DNA from: a bacterium
Lineage (GTDB): Bacteria > Patescibacteriota > Minisyncoccia > UBA6257
Assembly (NCBI GenBank): GCA_030673525.1
Contig: DAOVIY010000033.1
Coordinates: forward strand, 1-6,517
Direction: 5' to 3'
Length of the DNA stretch: 6,517 nt
Below are positions 1 through 5,339 of the stretch, one piece after another; within the stretch, counting starts at the first letter, position 1; the number at the start of each line of letters is the position of its first letter. The position numbers were made by a program, and so were the translations under genes. The notes under the pieces were generated by a model. That model worked only from the letters and a program-made list of their open reading frames with translations. It was not told where the DNA came from and did not search any database.

Positions 1-563
1 ACGCTATAACTGGGCAGACTTGTGATGGGGGTTTTTGGTGTAATTCCAGCGAGTTTTCTACAAGTTCTCCAAGCACTTGTTCATATACTACTCAATTAGC
101 AGATCTTGGGACACAAAATTATTATGCTTTTGTTTGTGATTCTGTAAATAATCATTCTATTAGCGAGATAGGAACATTTGAAGTTGTTCGTCTTAATGCA
201 TCAAATTCACTTACTTTGGCAACTACTACTTCTTCTGGTTTTTTAACTTCTTCAATCTTTGATTCAGGGGTAAATGGTGGAGCAAGTTTTCATAGTTTAT
301 TATGGCAGGGGACTTTATGCAGTAGTTGCTTGGTTAAATTTCAATTAGCTTCTTCTAATTCTTCTTCTGGGCCATGGACATATTATGGACCAACTTCTAC
401 TTTTGACTATTATAGTCCTAATTGGGGAGTGTCAGTAACATTACCAAGAAATGGTGATGCTGCCCATCAAAACAAAAGATACATTCGCTATAAAGTTTAT
501 TTAGATCCTTATAATTCGCAAAGCCCAGAAGTAGATGATATAATAATAAATTGGAGTCCGTAA
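1..563 (+). CDS. C-terminal part of a secreted beta-sandwich surface protein (5' end outside window)
   Basis: The frame is open from base 3 to the TAA at 561-563 (186 residues visible), so the gene starts upstream of the window; the TTG at 216 is an internal Leu codon. The first ~62 residues form a small Cys-containing module (Cys at visible positions 7, 13, 26 and 45) containing NYYAFVCDS and ending GTFEVV, which looks like an Ig/fibronectin-type beta domain. The rest is Ser/Thr/aromatic-rich (GFLTSSIFDSGVNGG, FQLASSNSSSGPWTYYGP, RYIRYKVYL, VDDIIINWSP) and resembles a C-terminal jelly-roll or laminin-G-like domain. I recall such modules in Patescibacteria envelope proteins next to prepilins, but the N-terminus is absent, so a prepilin leader cannot be confirmed. 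A prepilin gene follows after 29 bp, suggesting a pilus-associated or surface-exposed role. The substrate or ligand is unknown. The frame is certain; the fold is inferred. Confidence 0.8.
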   Translation, partial: AITGQTCDGGFWCNSSEFSTSSPSTCSYTTQLADLGTQNYYAFVCDSVNNHSISEIGTFEVVRLNASNSLTLATTTSSGFLTSSIFDSGVNGGASFHSLLWQGTLCSSCLVKFQLASSNSSSGPWTYYGPTSTFDYYSPNWGVSVTLPRNGDAAHQNKRYIRYKVYLDPYNSQSPEVDDIIINWSP

Positions 564-592
564 CAAACGAAGTTTGCTTTAATTTTTCATTT

Positions 593-1570
593 ATGGAATT
601 TAAAAAAACAAAAGCCTTTACTCTATTAGAGCTTCTTATTTATAGCGGTATTCTTGTTGTCAGTGCTGGTTTGGTTAGTGGTATTGTTTATACTGTTTCA
701 AGAGCAAATATAAAAACTCAGGTTAATGATGCATTAAGTAATCAATTAACTCGTTTTGAAGAAGTTTTTCGCCAAAAAATTCAAATTGCCAAAGACATTA
801 ATTCTATCAGTGGTTCTGTTTTGAGTTTGGAAATAAGCGATGCTAACAAAAATCCAACTATTTTTACTCTTGCCAATAATGTTGCTTATATTCAGGAAGG
901 AAGTGATAGTCAGGTAGCTTTAAACGATAGCACAAAAGTAAAAGTTACTTCTTTAGTTTTTGCTTCTACAGGACCGGAAAGTACTTCGATTTCCAATACA
1001 TATCATTATGCGTGGAATGATCAAGTTGGTTGGATTGATTTTGCTTATCCTGGAGGCAATATTCAAATTCCAACAGGAGAAGGGGATCTAAGTGGCTTAG
1101 CTTATGTTATTAGTGATAGTCATTGGATTTCTTTAAATTGTCTTTCTACTGAAAGTTGTTATGATGCTGATGAAAACCCAACAGGAATTGATTATAAAGT
1201 TTCCTCTGATGCTAATGGTAATCTTACTGGTTGGGCATGGTCAGAATATTATGGTTGGATAAGTTTTAATTGTCTGACAGACAATTCATCTTCTTTTTCT
1301 GATTATAAAGTGACTATAGATCAGGAAAACGGGGAATTTGATAGGCATGCTTATTCTGAAAATATTGGTTGGATTAGTTTTAATTGTAAAACAGGAGGAG
1401 ATTATCAATCAAATATTTGCGATGTTTCTGATTATAAAGTTCAAGATATTCGTTCAAGAACCACAGCAATAAAAATAGATATATCAATTCGATATAATTC
1501 AGAAAAAGCAGAATTATCTGCTACTAGCACTAATAGTTTTGTGTTTAATCTGATAACACCCGCAAAATAA
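593..1570 (+). CDS. Prepilin-type (PulJ/GspJ-like) pseudopilin with inserted GWISFNC repeat domain
   Basis: This is a 325-residue class III prepilin of a type IV pilus or type II secretion-like system. The start is ATG 593; an upstream TTG at 551 would overlap the preceding gene and bury the leader. The leader MEFKKTKA is followed by FTLLELLIYSG, giving a predicted prepilin-peptidase cut after Ala8 with Glu at +5 (E13). The hydrophobic alpha1-N helix spans about residues 9-29 and the amphipathic helix continues to about 70. Residues 70-126 look like pilin beta strands (e.g. VKVTSLVFAS). Residues 137-283 are a repeat domain with four AW/AY...(G)WI motifs and three DYKV motifs. A final strand pair (AIKIDISIRYN, SFVFNLI) seems to complete the pilin sheet, so the repeat block looks inserted between strands. 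The usual Gly at -1 is Ala. The protein would be processed by PilD-type peptidase and placed at a pilus or pseudopilus tip. The family call is firm; the subtype is tentative. Confidence 0.88.
   Translation: MEFKKTKAFTLLELLIYSGILVVSAGLVSGIVYTVSRANIKTQVNDALSNQLTRFEEVFRQKIQIAKDINSISGSVLSLEISDANKNPTIFTLANNVAYIQEGSDSQVALNDSTKVKVTSLVFASTGPESTSISNTYHYAWNDQVGWIDFAYPGGNIQIPTGEGDLSGLAYVISDSHWISLNCLSTESCYDADENPTGIDYKVSSDANGNLTGWAWSEYYGWISFNCLTDNSSSFSDYKVTIDQENGEFDRHAYSENIGWISFNCKTGGDYQSNICDVSDYKVQDIRSRTTAIKIDISIRYNSEKAELSATSTNSFVFNLITPAK
1001..1441 (+). repeat. Four-unit GWISFNC / SDYKV amino-acid repeat block
   Basis: This lies inside the pseudopilin gene. The units centre on residues 137-150 (YHYAWNDQVGWIDF), 166-183 (LSGLAYVISDSHWISLNC), 211-227 (LTGWAWSEYYGWISFNC) and 249-265 (FDRHAYSENIGWISFNC). 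DYKV occurs at 200-203, 237-240 and 280-283. The spacing of the last three units is 45 and 38 residues. The last two units are also alike at DNA level: ggttggat(a/t)agttttaattgt near 1254 and 1367, and tctgattataaagt near 1298 and 1427. The first two units have diverged furthest. Each later unit has a paired Trp and Cys, suggesting a small beta-repeat fold stabilised by Trp packing or disulfides. Confidence 0.8.
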
Positions 1571-1586
1571 AAATATATAAAAATAT

Positions 1587-1994
1587 ATGAATTTTAAAAG
1601 TAAAAAAGGTGTTGCCGCATTGATTACCATTCTTTCTTTTGGTATTCTTATTTTTATTGTTAGTTTATCCACGGCAACAATCACCTTTTGGGGAGTAAAA
1701 AATATTGATTCTAACCAAAAAAGCCTCAAAGCTTATTATGCTGCTTATTCAGGCGTTCAGGATGCTTTGATAAAATTAGAAAGAAATAAAGATTATTTTT
1801 ATACTGATCCCACTTTTGAATTAAGCGTTAATGGAATCGATGTTACTGTTACTGTTTCTTATGAGAGTAATCAAGCTATCATCACCAGCACTTCTACTCT
1901 TTCTCAAATTAATAAAAAAATCCAAACAGTTTCAGATATTAATTCCACTACAGGTTTAATCACTCCAACATCTACCGAGGAACTCACAATATAA
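1587..1994 (+). CDS. PilX/GspK-like minor pseudopilin (short)
   Basis: This is a 135-residue protein with a prepilin-like N-terminus: MNFKSKKG followed by VAALITILSFGILIFIVSLSTATITFW. The predicted cut is after Gly8 and a single hydrophobic helix spans about residues 9-35. There is no Glu at +5 (Ile13 instead), as in GspK-type pseudopilins. The segment LKAYYAAYSGVQDALIKLE (residues 48-65) matches the YYAAEAGIEDAL pattern after the helix in PilX N-terminal-domain proteins. The rest is a short beta region (FELSVNGIDVTVTVSYES, AIITSTSTLS) with a Thr/Ser-rich tail. At 135 residues it is much shorter than typical GspK (over 300), so only the N-terminal module and a minimal beta domain are present. 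It lies 16 bp after the previous prepilin gene, in a spacer of almost pure A/T with no Shine-Dalgarno. It is probably co-transcribed and co-assembled as a minor or tip subunit. An alternative reading is simply a PilX_N-domain protein of unknown role. Confidence 0.82.
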   Translation: MNFKSKKGVAALITILSFGILIFIVSLSTATITFWGVKNIDSNQKSLKAYYAAYSGVQDALIKLERNKDYFYTDPTFELSVNGIDVTVTVSYESNQAIITSTSTLSQINKKIQTVSDINSTTGLITPTSTEELTI

Positions 1995-2021
1995 AATAAA
2001 AAATAAAATTAATATAAAACT

Positions 2022-2744
2022 ATGAAAAAAAATATCTATTTTTACACAAATTTACTTGCTTGGGGCCTAGTTCTTTTCTTAATAGGTAACTATGTTTTTG
2101 GCTGGACCACACCTCTTGACGATCCTCCCCTTTCTAATCTTTCCGCTCCTATTAATGCTTCATCAACAGAACAAACAAAAACAGGTGGCTTCAATATTGC
2201 TACTGGAGGCGGCAACGTTGGCATCGGGACAACAAATCCGGGGGCAACATTACACGTTATGGCTGATGATTCGTATAATGCTATCCGATTACAGCACTCA
2301 ACAGATAATTATTGGGACATTTCAACAATTTATAATATTACTGATTCTGATTTAATATTTAAACTCGGTGGGTCAGAAAAATTTAGATTTGATGCTCAGG
2401 GAAATTTAGCTTTAGGATATACCACTGCAGGCACGGCAAAATTAGCAATCAGCGGCAACGTCGGCATCGGCACAACGGAGCCGCTGGACGCATTGGATGT
2501 TCGTGGGGACATTAGATCGAGAGGTGATAGTAATTATGCATTGATTATTGAAGATAGTGCTGGAAATGATAAGTTTGTTGTAGACACAATTACAGGAACA
2601 GTAACAGCTCCAGCTTTTTATTATTCATCAGATGAAAGTTTGAAAGAGAATGTTCAGGAAATAGAAACTCCTTTGGCAAAGATAATGAAATTAGATGGTG
2701 TTTCGTTTATTGGAAAGAAAGTGGTGAAAAAAGTATTGGGTTAA
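2022..2744 (+). CDS. Membrane-anchored fibre-like protein with truncated Peptidase_S74 chaperone domain (frameshifted)
   Basis: This is a 240-residue frame starting MKKNIYF. Residues 8-28 are hydrophobic (signal anchor or signal peptide). They lead into a WTTPLDDPPLSN / APINASSTEQTKTGGF segment and then two NVGIGTT motifs (residues 65-71 and 146-152), which are common in beta-rich trimeric fibre and tail-spike-like proteins. Between them lies a laminin/fibre-like stretch (WDISTIYNITDSDLIFKLGG, EKFRFDAQGN). From about residue 199 the sequence is a Peptidase_S74 intramolecular chaperone: SSDESLKENVQEIE, with Ser203-Asp204 as the likely self-cleavage pair and Lys208 nearby, then LDGVSF. After Phe229 the frame leaves the family pattern and stops at TAA 2742-2744. 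The missing part of the domain continues in the -1 frame to 2950, so the intact product would be about 309 residues. In known members the chaperone trimerises the fibre and is then cut off. The family call is firm; function as an adhesin-like surface fibre is inferred. Confidence 0.82.
   Translation: MKKNIYFYTNLLAWGLVLFLIGNYVFGWTTPLDDPPLSNLSAPINASSTEQTKTGGFNIATGGGNVGIGTTNPGATLHVMADDSYNAIRLQHSTDNYWDISTIYNITDSDLIFKLGGSEKFRFDAQGNLALGYTTAGTAKLAISGNVGIGTTEPLDALDVRGDIRSRGDSNYALIIEDSAGNDKFVVDTITGTVTAPAFYYSSDESLKENVQEIETPLAKIMKLDGVSFIGKKVVKKVLG
2211..2476 (+). repeat. Pair of 23-bp direct repeats encoding GNVGIGTT
   Basis: The copies are at 2211-2233 and 2454-2476, match at 21 of 23 bases, and are in the same reading frame 243 bp (81 codons) apart. 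Each encodes GNVGIGTT followed by (N/E)P and then a short xLHV/ALDV beta strand. The second copy sits in a GC-rich patch (about 65% over 2454-2510 by hand count), in contrast to the AT-rich surroundings. Confidence 0.75.
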
Positions 2745-2950
2745 TTGCTCAAGATGTTGAAAAAGTTTTTCCAGAAATAGTAAATACAAATAAAGAAACA
2801 GGTCTAAAATCAATTGAATATGCTCAACTTGTTGCTCCATTAATTGAGGCGGTAAAAGAACAACAAAAGATGATTGATGAACAGAGAGAGTTAATAGATA
2901 AACAAGGAGAGGAAATTAAGATGTTAAAGGATTTGTTTAAGCAATTTTAA
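2711..2950 (+). pseudogene. Detached C-terminal part of the Peptidase_S74 chaperone domain (-1 frame)
   Basis: Reading from tgg at 2711 gives 79 residues and a TAA at 2948-2950: WKESGEKSIGLIAQDVEKV, then FPEIVNTN, GLKSIEYAQLVAPLIEAVKE and a C-terminal coiled coil (QQKMIDEQRELIDKQ, EEIKMLKDLF). WK..G.K.IGLIAQ(D/E)VE followed by (I/V)xYxxLxAxLIEAVKE is the standard second half of S74 chaperone domains and belongs directly after LDGVSF in the upstream frame. No plausible independent start exists, so this is the 3' end of the same gene. It ends 2 bp before the next ATG, which fits the original operon spacing. One base has apparently been lost in or next to the T-rich gtttatt at about 2705-2711. 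Either the gene is truly broken, or the assembly has a homopolymer error, or (less likely) a ribosomal -1 shift joins the parts. Confidence 0.85.
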
Positions 2951-2952
2951 AT

Positions 2953-3657
2953 ATGAAAATATTAGCAAAAACAAAAAGGAAACATCTAATTTTAGGTATT
3001 TTATTTACATTGCTTATTATTGGTATTGTTTATGCTGCGGATTCTTATCAAGTCAATTCTGCAGCGCAAGTCACAATTGATGAATGGAGTGTATGTAAGA
3101 AAGTTACGAATAATAATGCTCTTGCTATTTTTGTTCCAACAAAGACAGCAGATGAATGGACAGCTTTTAGAACTAACGCATCAGGAGTAACTTTAGCTGA
3201 ATGTATATATTGTGACGATGATGATGGTGATGGTTATGGGGAATGTCCAGATTGTGGGATTGCTAATGGCTGCACTTATGATGGGGATGATTGTTGTGAT
3301 TCAGATAATCGAGCATATCCTGGAGAGTCTACTTATTATAGTTCAACAAACAATTGTGGCAGTTGGGATTATGATTGCAGTGGAACTATAAACAAATCAA
3401 ATTGTACATATGATACAGCGACTCTCTCTGGCTCTAGCACTCCTTGCTATTGGACAAGTACTTGTTTGGCTGGTCAAGCGACTGGGTATCAGTACTGTAC
3501 AGAAACGGGACATTCTGCATCCTGTGGGGAGACAAACACTCACTATTGGTGTACGACAGGTACCTGTCATCGGAGAACGGGTGATCCTTGGAGATGTGAA
3601 TCAGGCCCAACTGCTCATCGACGTAGTTGGAACAGTAGGACTTGTACTTGTAAATAG
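2953..3657 (+). CDS. Secreted cysteine-rich protein with DxDGDG (MopE-like) metal-binding segment
   Basis: This is a 234-residue protein with an N-terminal basic stretch and hydrophobic core (residues 11-28, HLILGILFTLLIIGIVYA) ending in a probable signal-peptidase site near AYA/AD-like VYAAD. Residues 40-82 carry VTIDEWSVCKKVTNNN and FVPTKTADEWTAF, a leader module I associate with Patescibacteria exported proteins. Residues 84-150 hold CIYCDDDDGDGYGECPDC, YDGDDCCDSDNRAYPG and NNCGSWDYDCSGTINKSNC. This acidic/Cys pattern resembles the MopE-type putative metal-binding repeat (DxDGDGYG ... GDDCxDxNxxxYPGxxE ... DxDCDG). The C-terminal third is Ser/Thr/Cys-rich. There are 20 Cys in all, an even number, so an extensively disulfide-bonded extracellular protein is likely. 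It begins 2 bp after the S74 frame and is followed by a hairpin, so it appears to be the last gene of the unit. Metal identity (Ca or Cu) and function are unknown. Confidence 0.8.
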   Translation: MKILAKTKRKHLILGILFTLLIIGIVYAADSYQVNSAAQVTIDEWSVCKKVTNNNALAIFVPTKTADEWTAFRTNASGVTLAECIYCDDDDGDGYGECPDCGIANGCTYDGDDCCDSDNRAYPGESTYYSSTNNCGSWDYDCSGTINKSNCTYDTATLSGSSTPCYWTSTCLAGQATGYQYCTETGHSASCGETNTHYWCTTGTCHRRTGDPWRCESGPTAHRRSWNSRTCTCK

Positions 3658-3756
3658 AGAGGTAAAAGACAATTACGGATTAGTCTCCTTTGCCCGATTC
3701 TCAATCCCTGAATGACATGTAATTCATTGTTTGTATTTTGGTCAGTATTTATTAGT

Positions 3757-3784
3757 ATACAATCCGCTATTTGGCGGATTGTAT
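3757..3784 (+). terminator. Hairpin, likely intrinsic terminator of the upstream surface-protein unit
   Basis: There is a perfect 11-bp inverted repeat, ATACAATCCGC at 3757-3767 and GCGGATTGTAT at 3774-3784, with a 6-nt loop TATTTG. It is followed by a T-rich but interrupted tract (tatgttgttttgg). It lies about 100 bp after the last gene of the left unit and just before a promoter-like sequence, which suits a unit boundary. The poor U-run makes efficiency uncertain. The 3658-3756 stretch before it holds no gene or structure I can support. Confidence 0.6.
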
Positions 3785-3788
3785 TATG

Positions 3789-3817
3789 TTGTTTTGGATT
3801 TTGGTAAATGATATAAT
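3789..3817 (+). promoter_or_regulatory. Sigma70-type promoter placing transcription start at the pilM ATG (leaderless)
   Basis: A consensus -10 box TATAAT lies at 3812-3817. A weak -35 TTGTTT lies at 3789-3794 with 17-bp spacing. The expected start point, about 7 nt after the -10, is 3824-3825, which coincides with the ATG of the next gene. AT-rich DNA produces chance TATAAT boxes, but the position after a hairpin and the exact spacing to the ATG favour a real promoter. Confidence 0.5.
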
Positions 3818-3824
3818 GAGAAAT

Positions 3825-5339
3825 ATGAAAACGAAGTTTAATATAAAAGATTGGCAGAAATTGTTAGTTCCTGAATTTACTATAAGCGCTATTTGTATAG
3901 AAGACAGGATGGTGCGGGTTTTTTGTTTTGATAAAAAGATTAATAAAATTATTAAAGCAGGAAAATACGCTTTACCAAAAGGTATTATAGAAGAAGGGAT
4001 CTTGAAAAAACCAGAACAATTAAAATCCTTTTTCAATTCTTTAAAAAACAAACTTTGGTCAAAGGAAAAAAATGTTTGGATTGTTTTATCTCTTCCTTCA
4101 GTTAATTTTTTTACAAATATTCTTAGTTTGCCTGAGTTAGATAGGGATCGTTTTTATGAGGCGATTGTTTTTAACACCCAAATGATAGCACCTTTACCAA
4201 TGGAAGAGTCATATTTTGACTGGGAAGATTGGGGTATATCAAACAAAGAAGGAGAAAAAGAAATCTTTATTGCGTTGGGCATTAAAAAACAGATTGATCC
4301 TTACACAGAGATTTTAAAAGAAGTTGGATTTAATATAGTGGCAATAGAGCCATTAGCTTTATCATTGGCGCGATTTAATTATGAATTTATAGAAAAAGAA
4401 AAACCAACTTTAATAATAGATTTAAGGGCAGAAGGAATAGAGTTTATTATCACTGAAGGCAAGCAATTAATCTTTTTTGATTTTGATTCCTGGTGTGAGA
4501 TTTTTGGAAAAGATATTCCTTCTAAAATCACTACAGATTTATTAAAAAAACATATTGGTGTTGAAATACCAATGCTGTTGAATTTTTATTCCCTTAAAAG
4601 AAAAAAAATGATTCAGCAGTTTGTTTTTCTTGGTTTTAATACTCAATTAGTAAATGTTTTGATTAGGTGGATTCAAGTTCAGTATCAACTTACTCCAATA
4701 CACATTAAATTACCCCCTTATCTTTCCAGGGCAAGTCGGGATTGGTTTGGAGTAATTGGGGCTGCTCTTAGAGGGCTTATTTCCCGTAATAAGGATACAG
4801 TGGTTAGTTTAGCTCCAGTTGGTACAGAAAGAGAATATCAACAGAACCATCTTTTAAGCATTATTTCTTTATGGAGTAAAGTTATAATAACTGTTGGACT
4901 GGTTGTGGTTTTTTCGCTTGGATTAATAGACAATACCTTTTTTCGAGATATTGAAGAGCAATATTATCAAGCCGTAGCTTATCCTTTGAATCCAAAAACC
5001 AGAGAAAAAGAATCAAATTTGGTTAAAGAGGTAAATGAATTCAATGATCTTATAACTAAATTTGTTCAGATTCAAAAATATAAAGTGGATTGGAAAGAAA
5101 AATTAGGGCTTATTTTTAAAGAAGCGGGCTATTCATCAGTCAATATCAAAAGAATTGTGGTAAGCGCAGCGCCGGCAAACAATATTACTATTCAGGGGGA
5201 GGCGAGTAAGAAAGCTCTCATAGTGGATTTTAAAGATGCATTGGATGAATCACAATTTTTTACAGATATTTCTTTGCCTCTTTCCGCATTAATAGATACA
5301 CCAGGAGGAGTGACGTTTAATTTAAGCATCAAAATATGA
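3825..5339 (+). CDS. pilM: PilM-PilN fusion (GspL-like) type IV pilus assembly platform protein
   Basis: This 504-residue protein has three parts. Residues 1-320 are a PilM/actin-like cytoplasmic domain: VWIVLSLPSVNFFTNILSLP (84-103), AIVFNTQMIAPLPMEESYFDWE (113-134), LKEVGFNIVAIEPLALSLAR and a late WFGVIGAALRGL. Residues about 345-368 form one transmembrane helix (ISLWSKVIITVGLVVVFSLG). Residues 369-504 are PilN-like: a coiled-coil region, then LGLIFKEAG, ITIQGEASKKALIVDFKDAL and FFTDISLPLSALI ... VTFNLSIKI. This order is that of GspL or a fused PilM-PilN. The linker VVSLAPVGTERE (326-337) resembles the INLLPxxxR peptide at the start of free PilN. The actin-type phosphate loops look degenerate (ICIEDRMVRV and LIIDLRAEGIEF lack the usual D-x-G-S/T glycines). 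ATG 3825 is preferred because the upstream ATG at 3816 lies inside the -10 box. The stop overlaps the next start (ATGA). The protein should link the cytoplasmic ATPase and the inner-membrane PilO/PilC parts, which lie outside the window. Confidence 0.87.
   Translation: MKTKFNIKDWQKLLVPEFTISAICIEDRMVRVFCFDKKINKIIKAGKYALPKGIIEEGILKKPEQLKSFFNSLKNKLWSKEKNVWIVLSLPSVNFFTNILSLPELDRDRFYEAIVFNTQMIAPLPMEESYFDWEDWGISNKEGEKEIFIALGIKKQIDPYTEILKEVGFNIVAIEPLALSLARFNYEFIEKEKPTLIIDLRAEGIEFIITEGKQLIFFDFDSWCEIFGKDIPSKITTDLLKKHIGVEIPMLLNFYSLKRKKMIQQFVFLGFNTQLVNVLIRWIQVQYQLTPIHIKLPPYLSRASRDWFGVIGAALRGLISRNKDTVVSLAPVGTEREYQQNHLLSIISLWSKVIITVGLVVVFSLGLIDNTFFRDIEEQYYQAVAYPLNPKTREKESNLVKEVNEFNDLITKFVQIQKYKVDWKEKLGLIFKEAGYSSVNIKRIVVSAAPANNITIQGEASKKALIVDFKDALDESQFFTDISLPLSALIDTPGGVTFNLSIKI

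Noticed and set aside
216..563. Separate small gene starting at TTG 216
   Set aside because: The same frame is open back to base 3 with a Cys/aromatic module typical of the same protein, so 216 is an internal Leu codon of a longer gene.
564..576. CAAAC-GAA-GTTTG mini hairpin after the first gene
   Set aside because: The stem is only 5 bp with a 3-nt loop and lies between closely spaced genes; it is too weak to call a terminator.
1514..1729. Minus-strand 71-residue frame
   Set aside because: It overlaps two well-supported plus-strand prepilin genes and has no recognisable features.
2092..2355. Plus-strand 87-residue hydrophobic frame
   Set aside because: It is a shadow of the S74 fibre gene, whose own frame contains clear family motifs.
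2721..2740. Programmed -1 frameshift at the six-A run
   Set aside because: The heptamer is not a standard X XXY YYZ slippery site. A slip there would keep the off-pattern IGKKVV residues instead of the conserved WK, so a lost base near 2705-2711 explains the data better.
3410..3715. Plus-strand 101-residue frame crossing the end of the Cys-rich gene
   Set aside because: Most of it overlaps the Cys-rich frame, which ends naturally at CTCK. The 58 bases beyond its stop give no family pattern, so neither a gene nor a frameshifted extension is supported.
3767..4051. Minus-strand 94-residue frame
   Set aside because: It is antisense to the start of the PilM-PilN gene, with no motif or initiation context.
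5337..5339. UGA recoded as Gly (code 25 of Gracilibacteria/Absconditabacteria)
   Set aside because: The TGA stop ends a complete PilN domain and overlaps the next start. No internal in-frame TGA occurs in the other genes, so the standard bacterial code fits.
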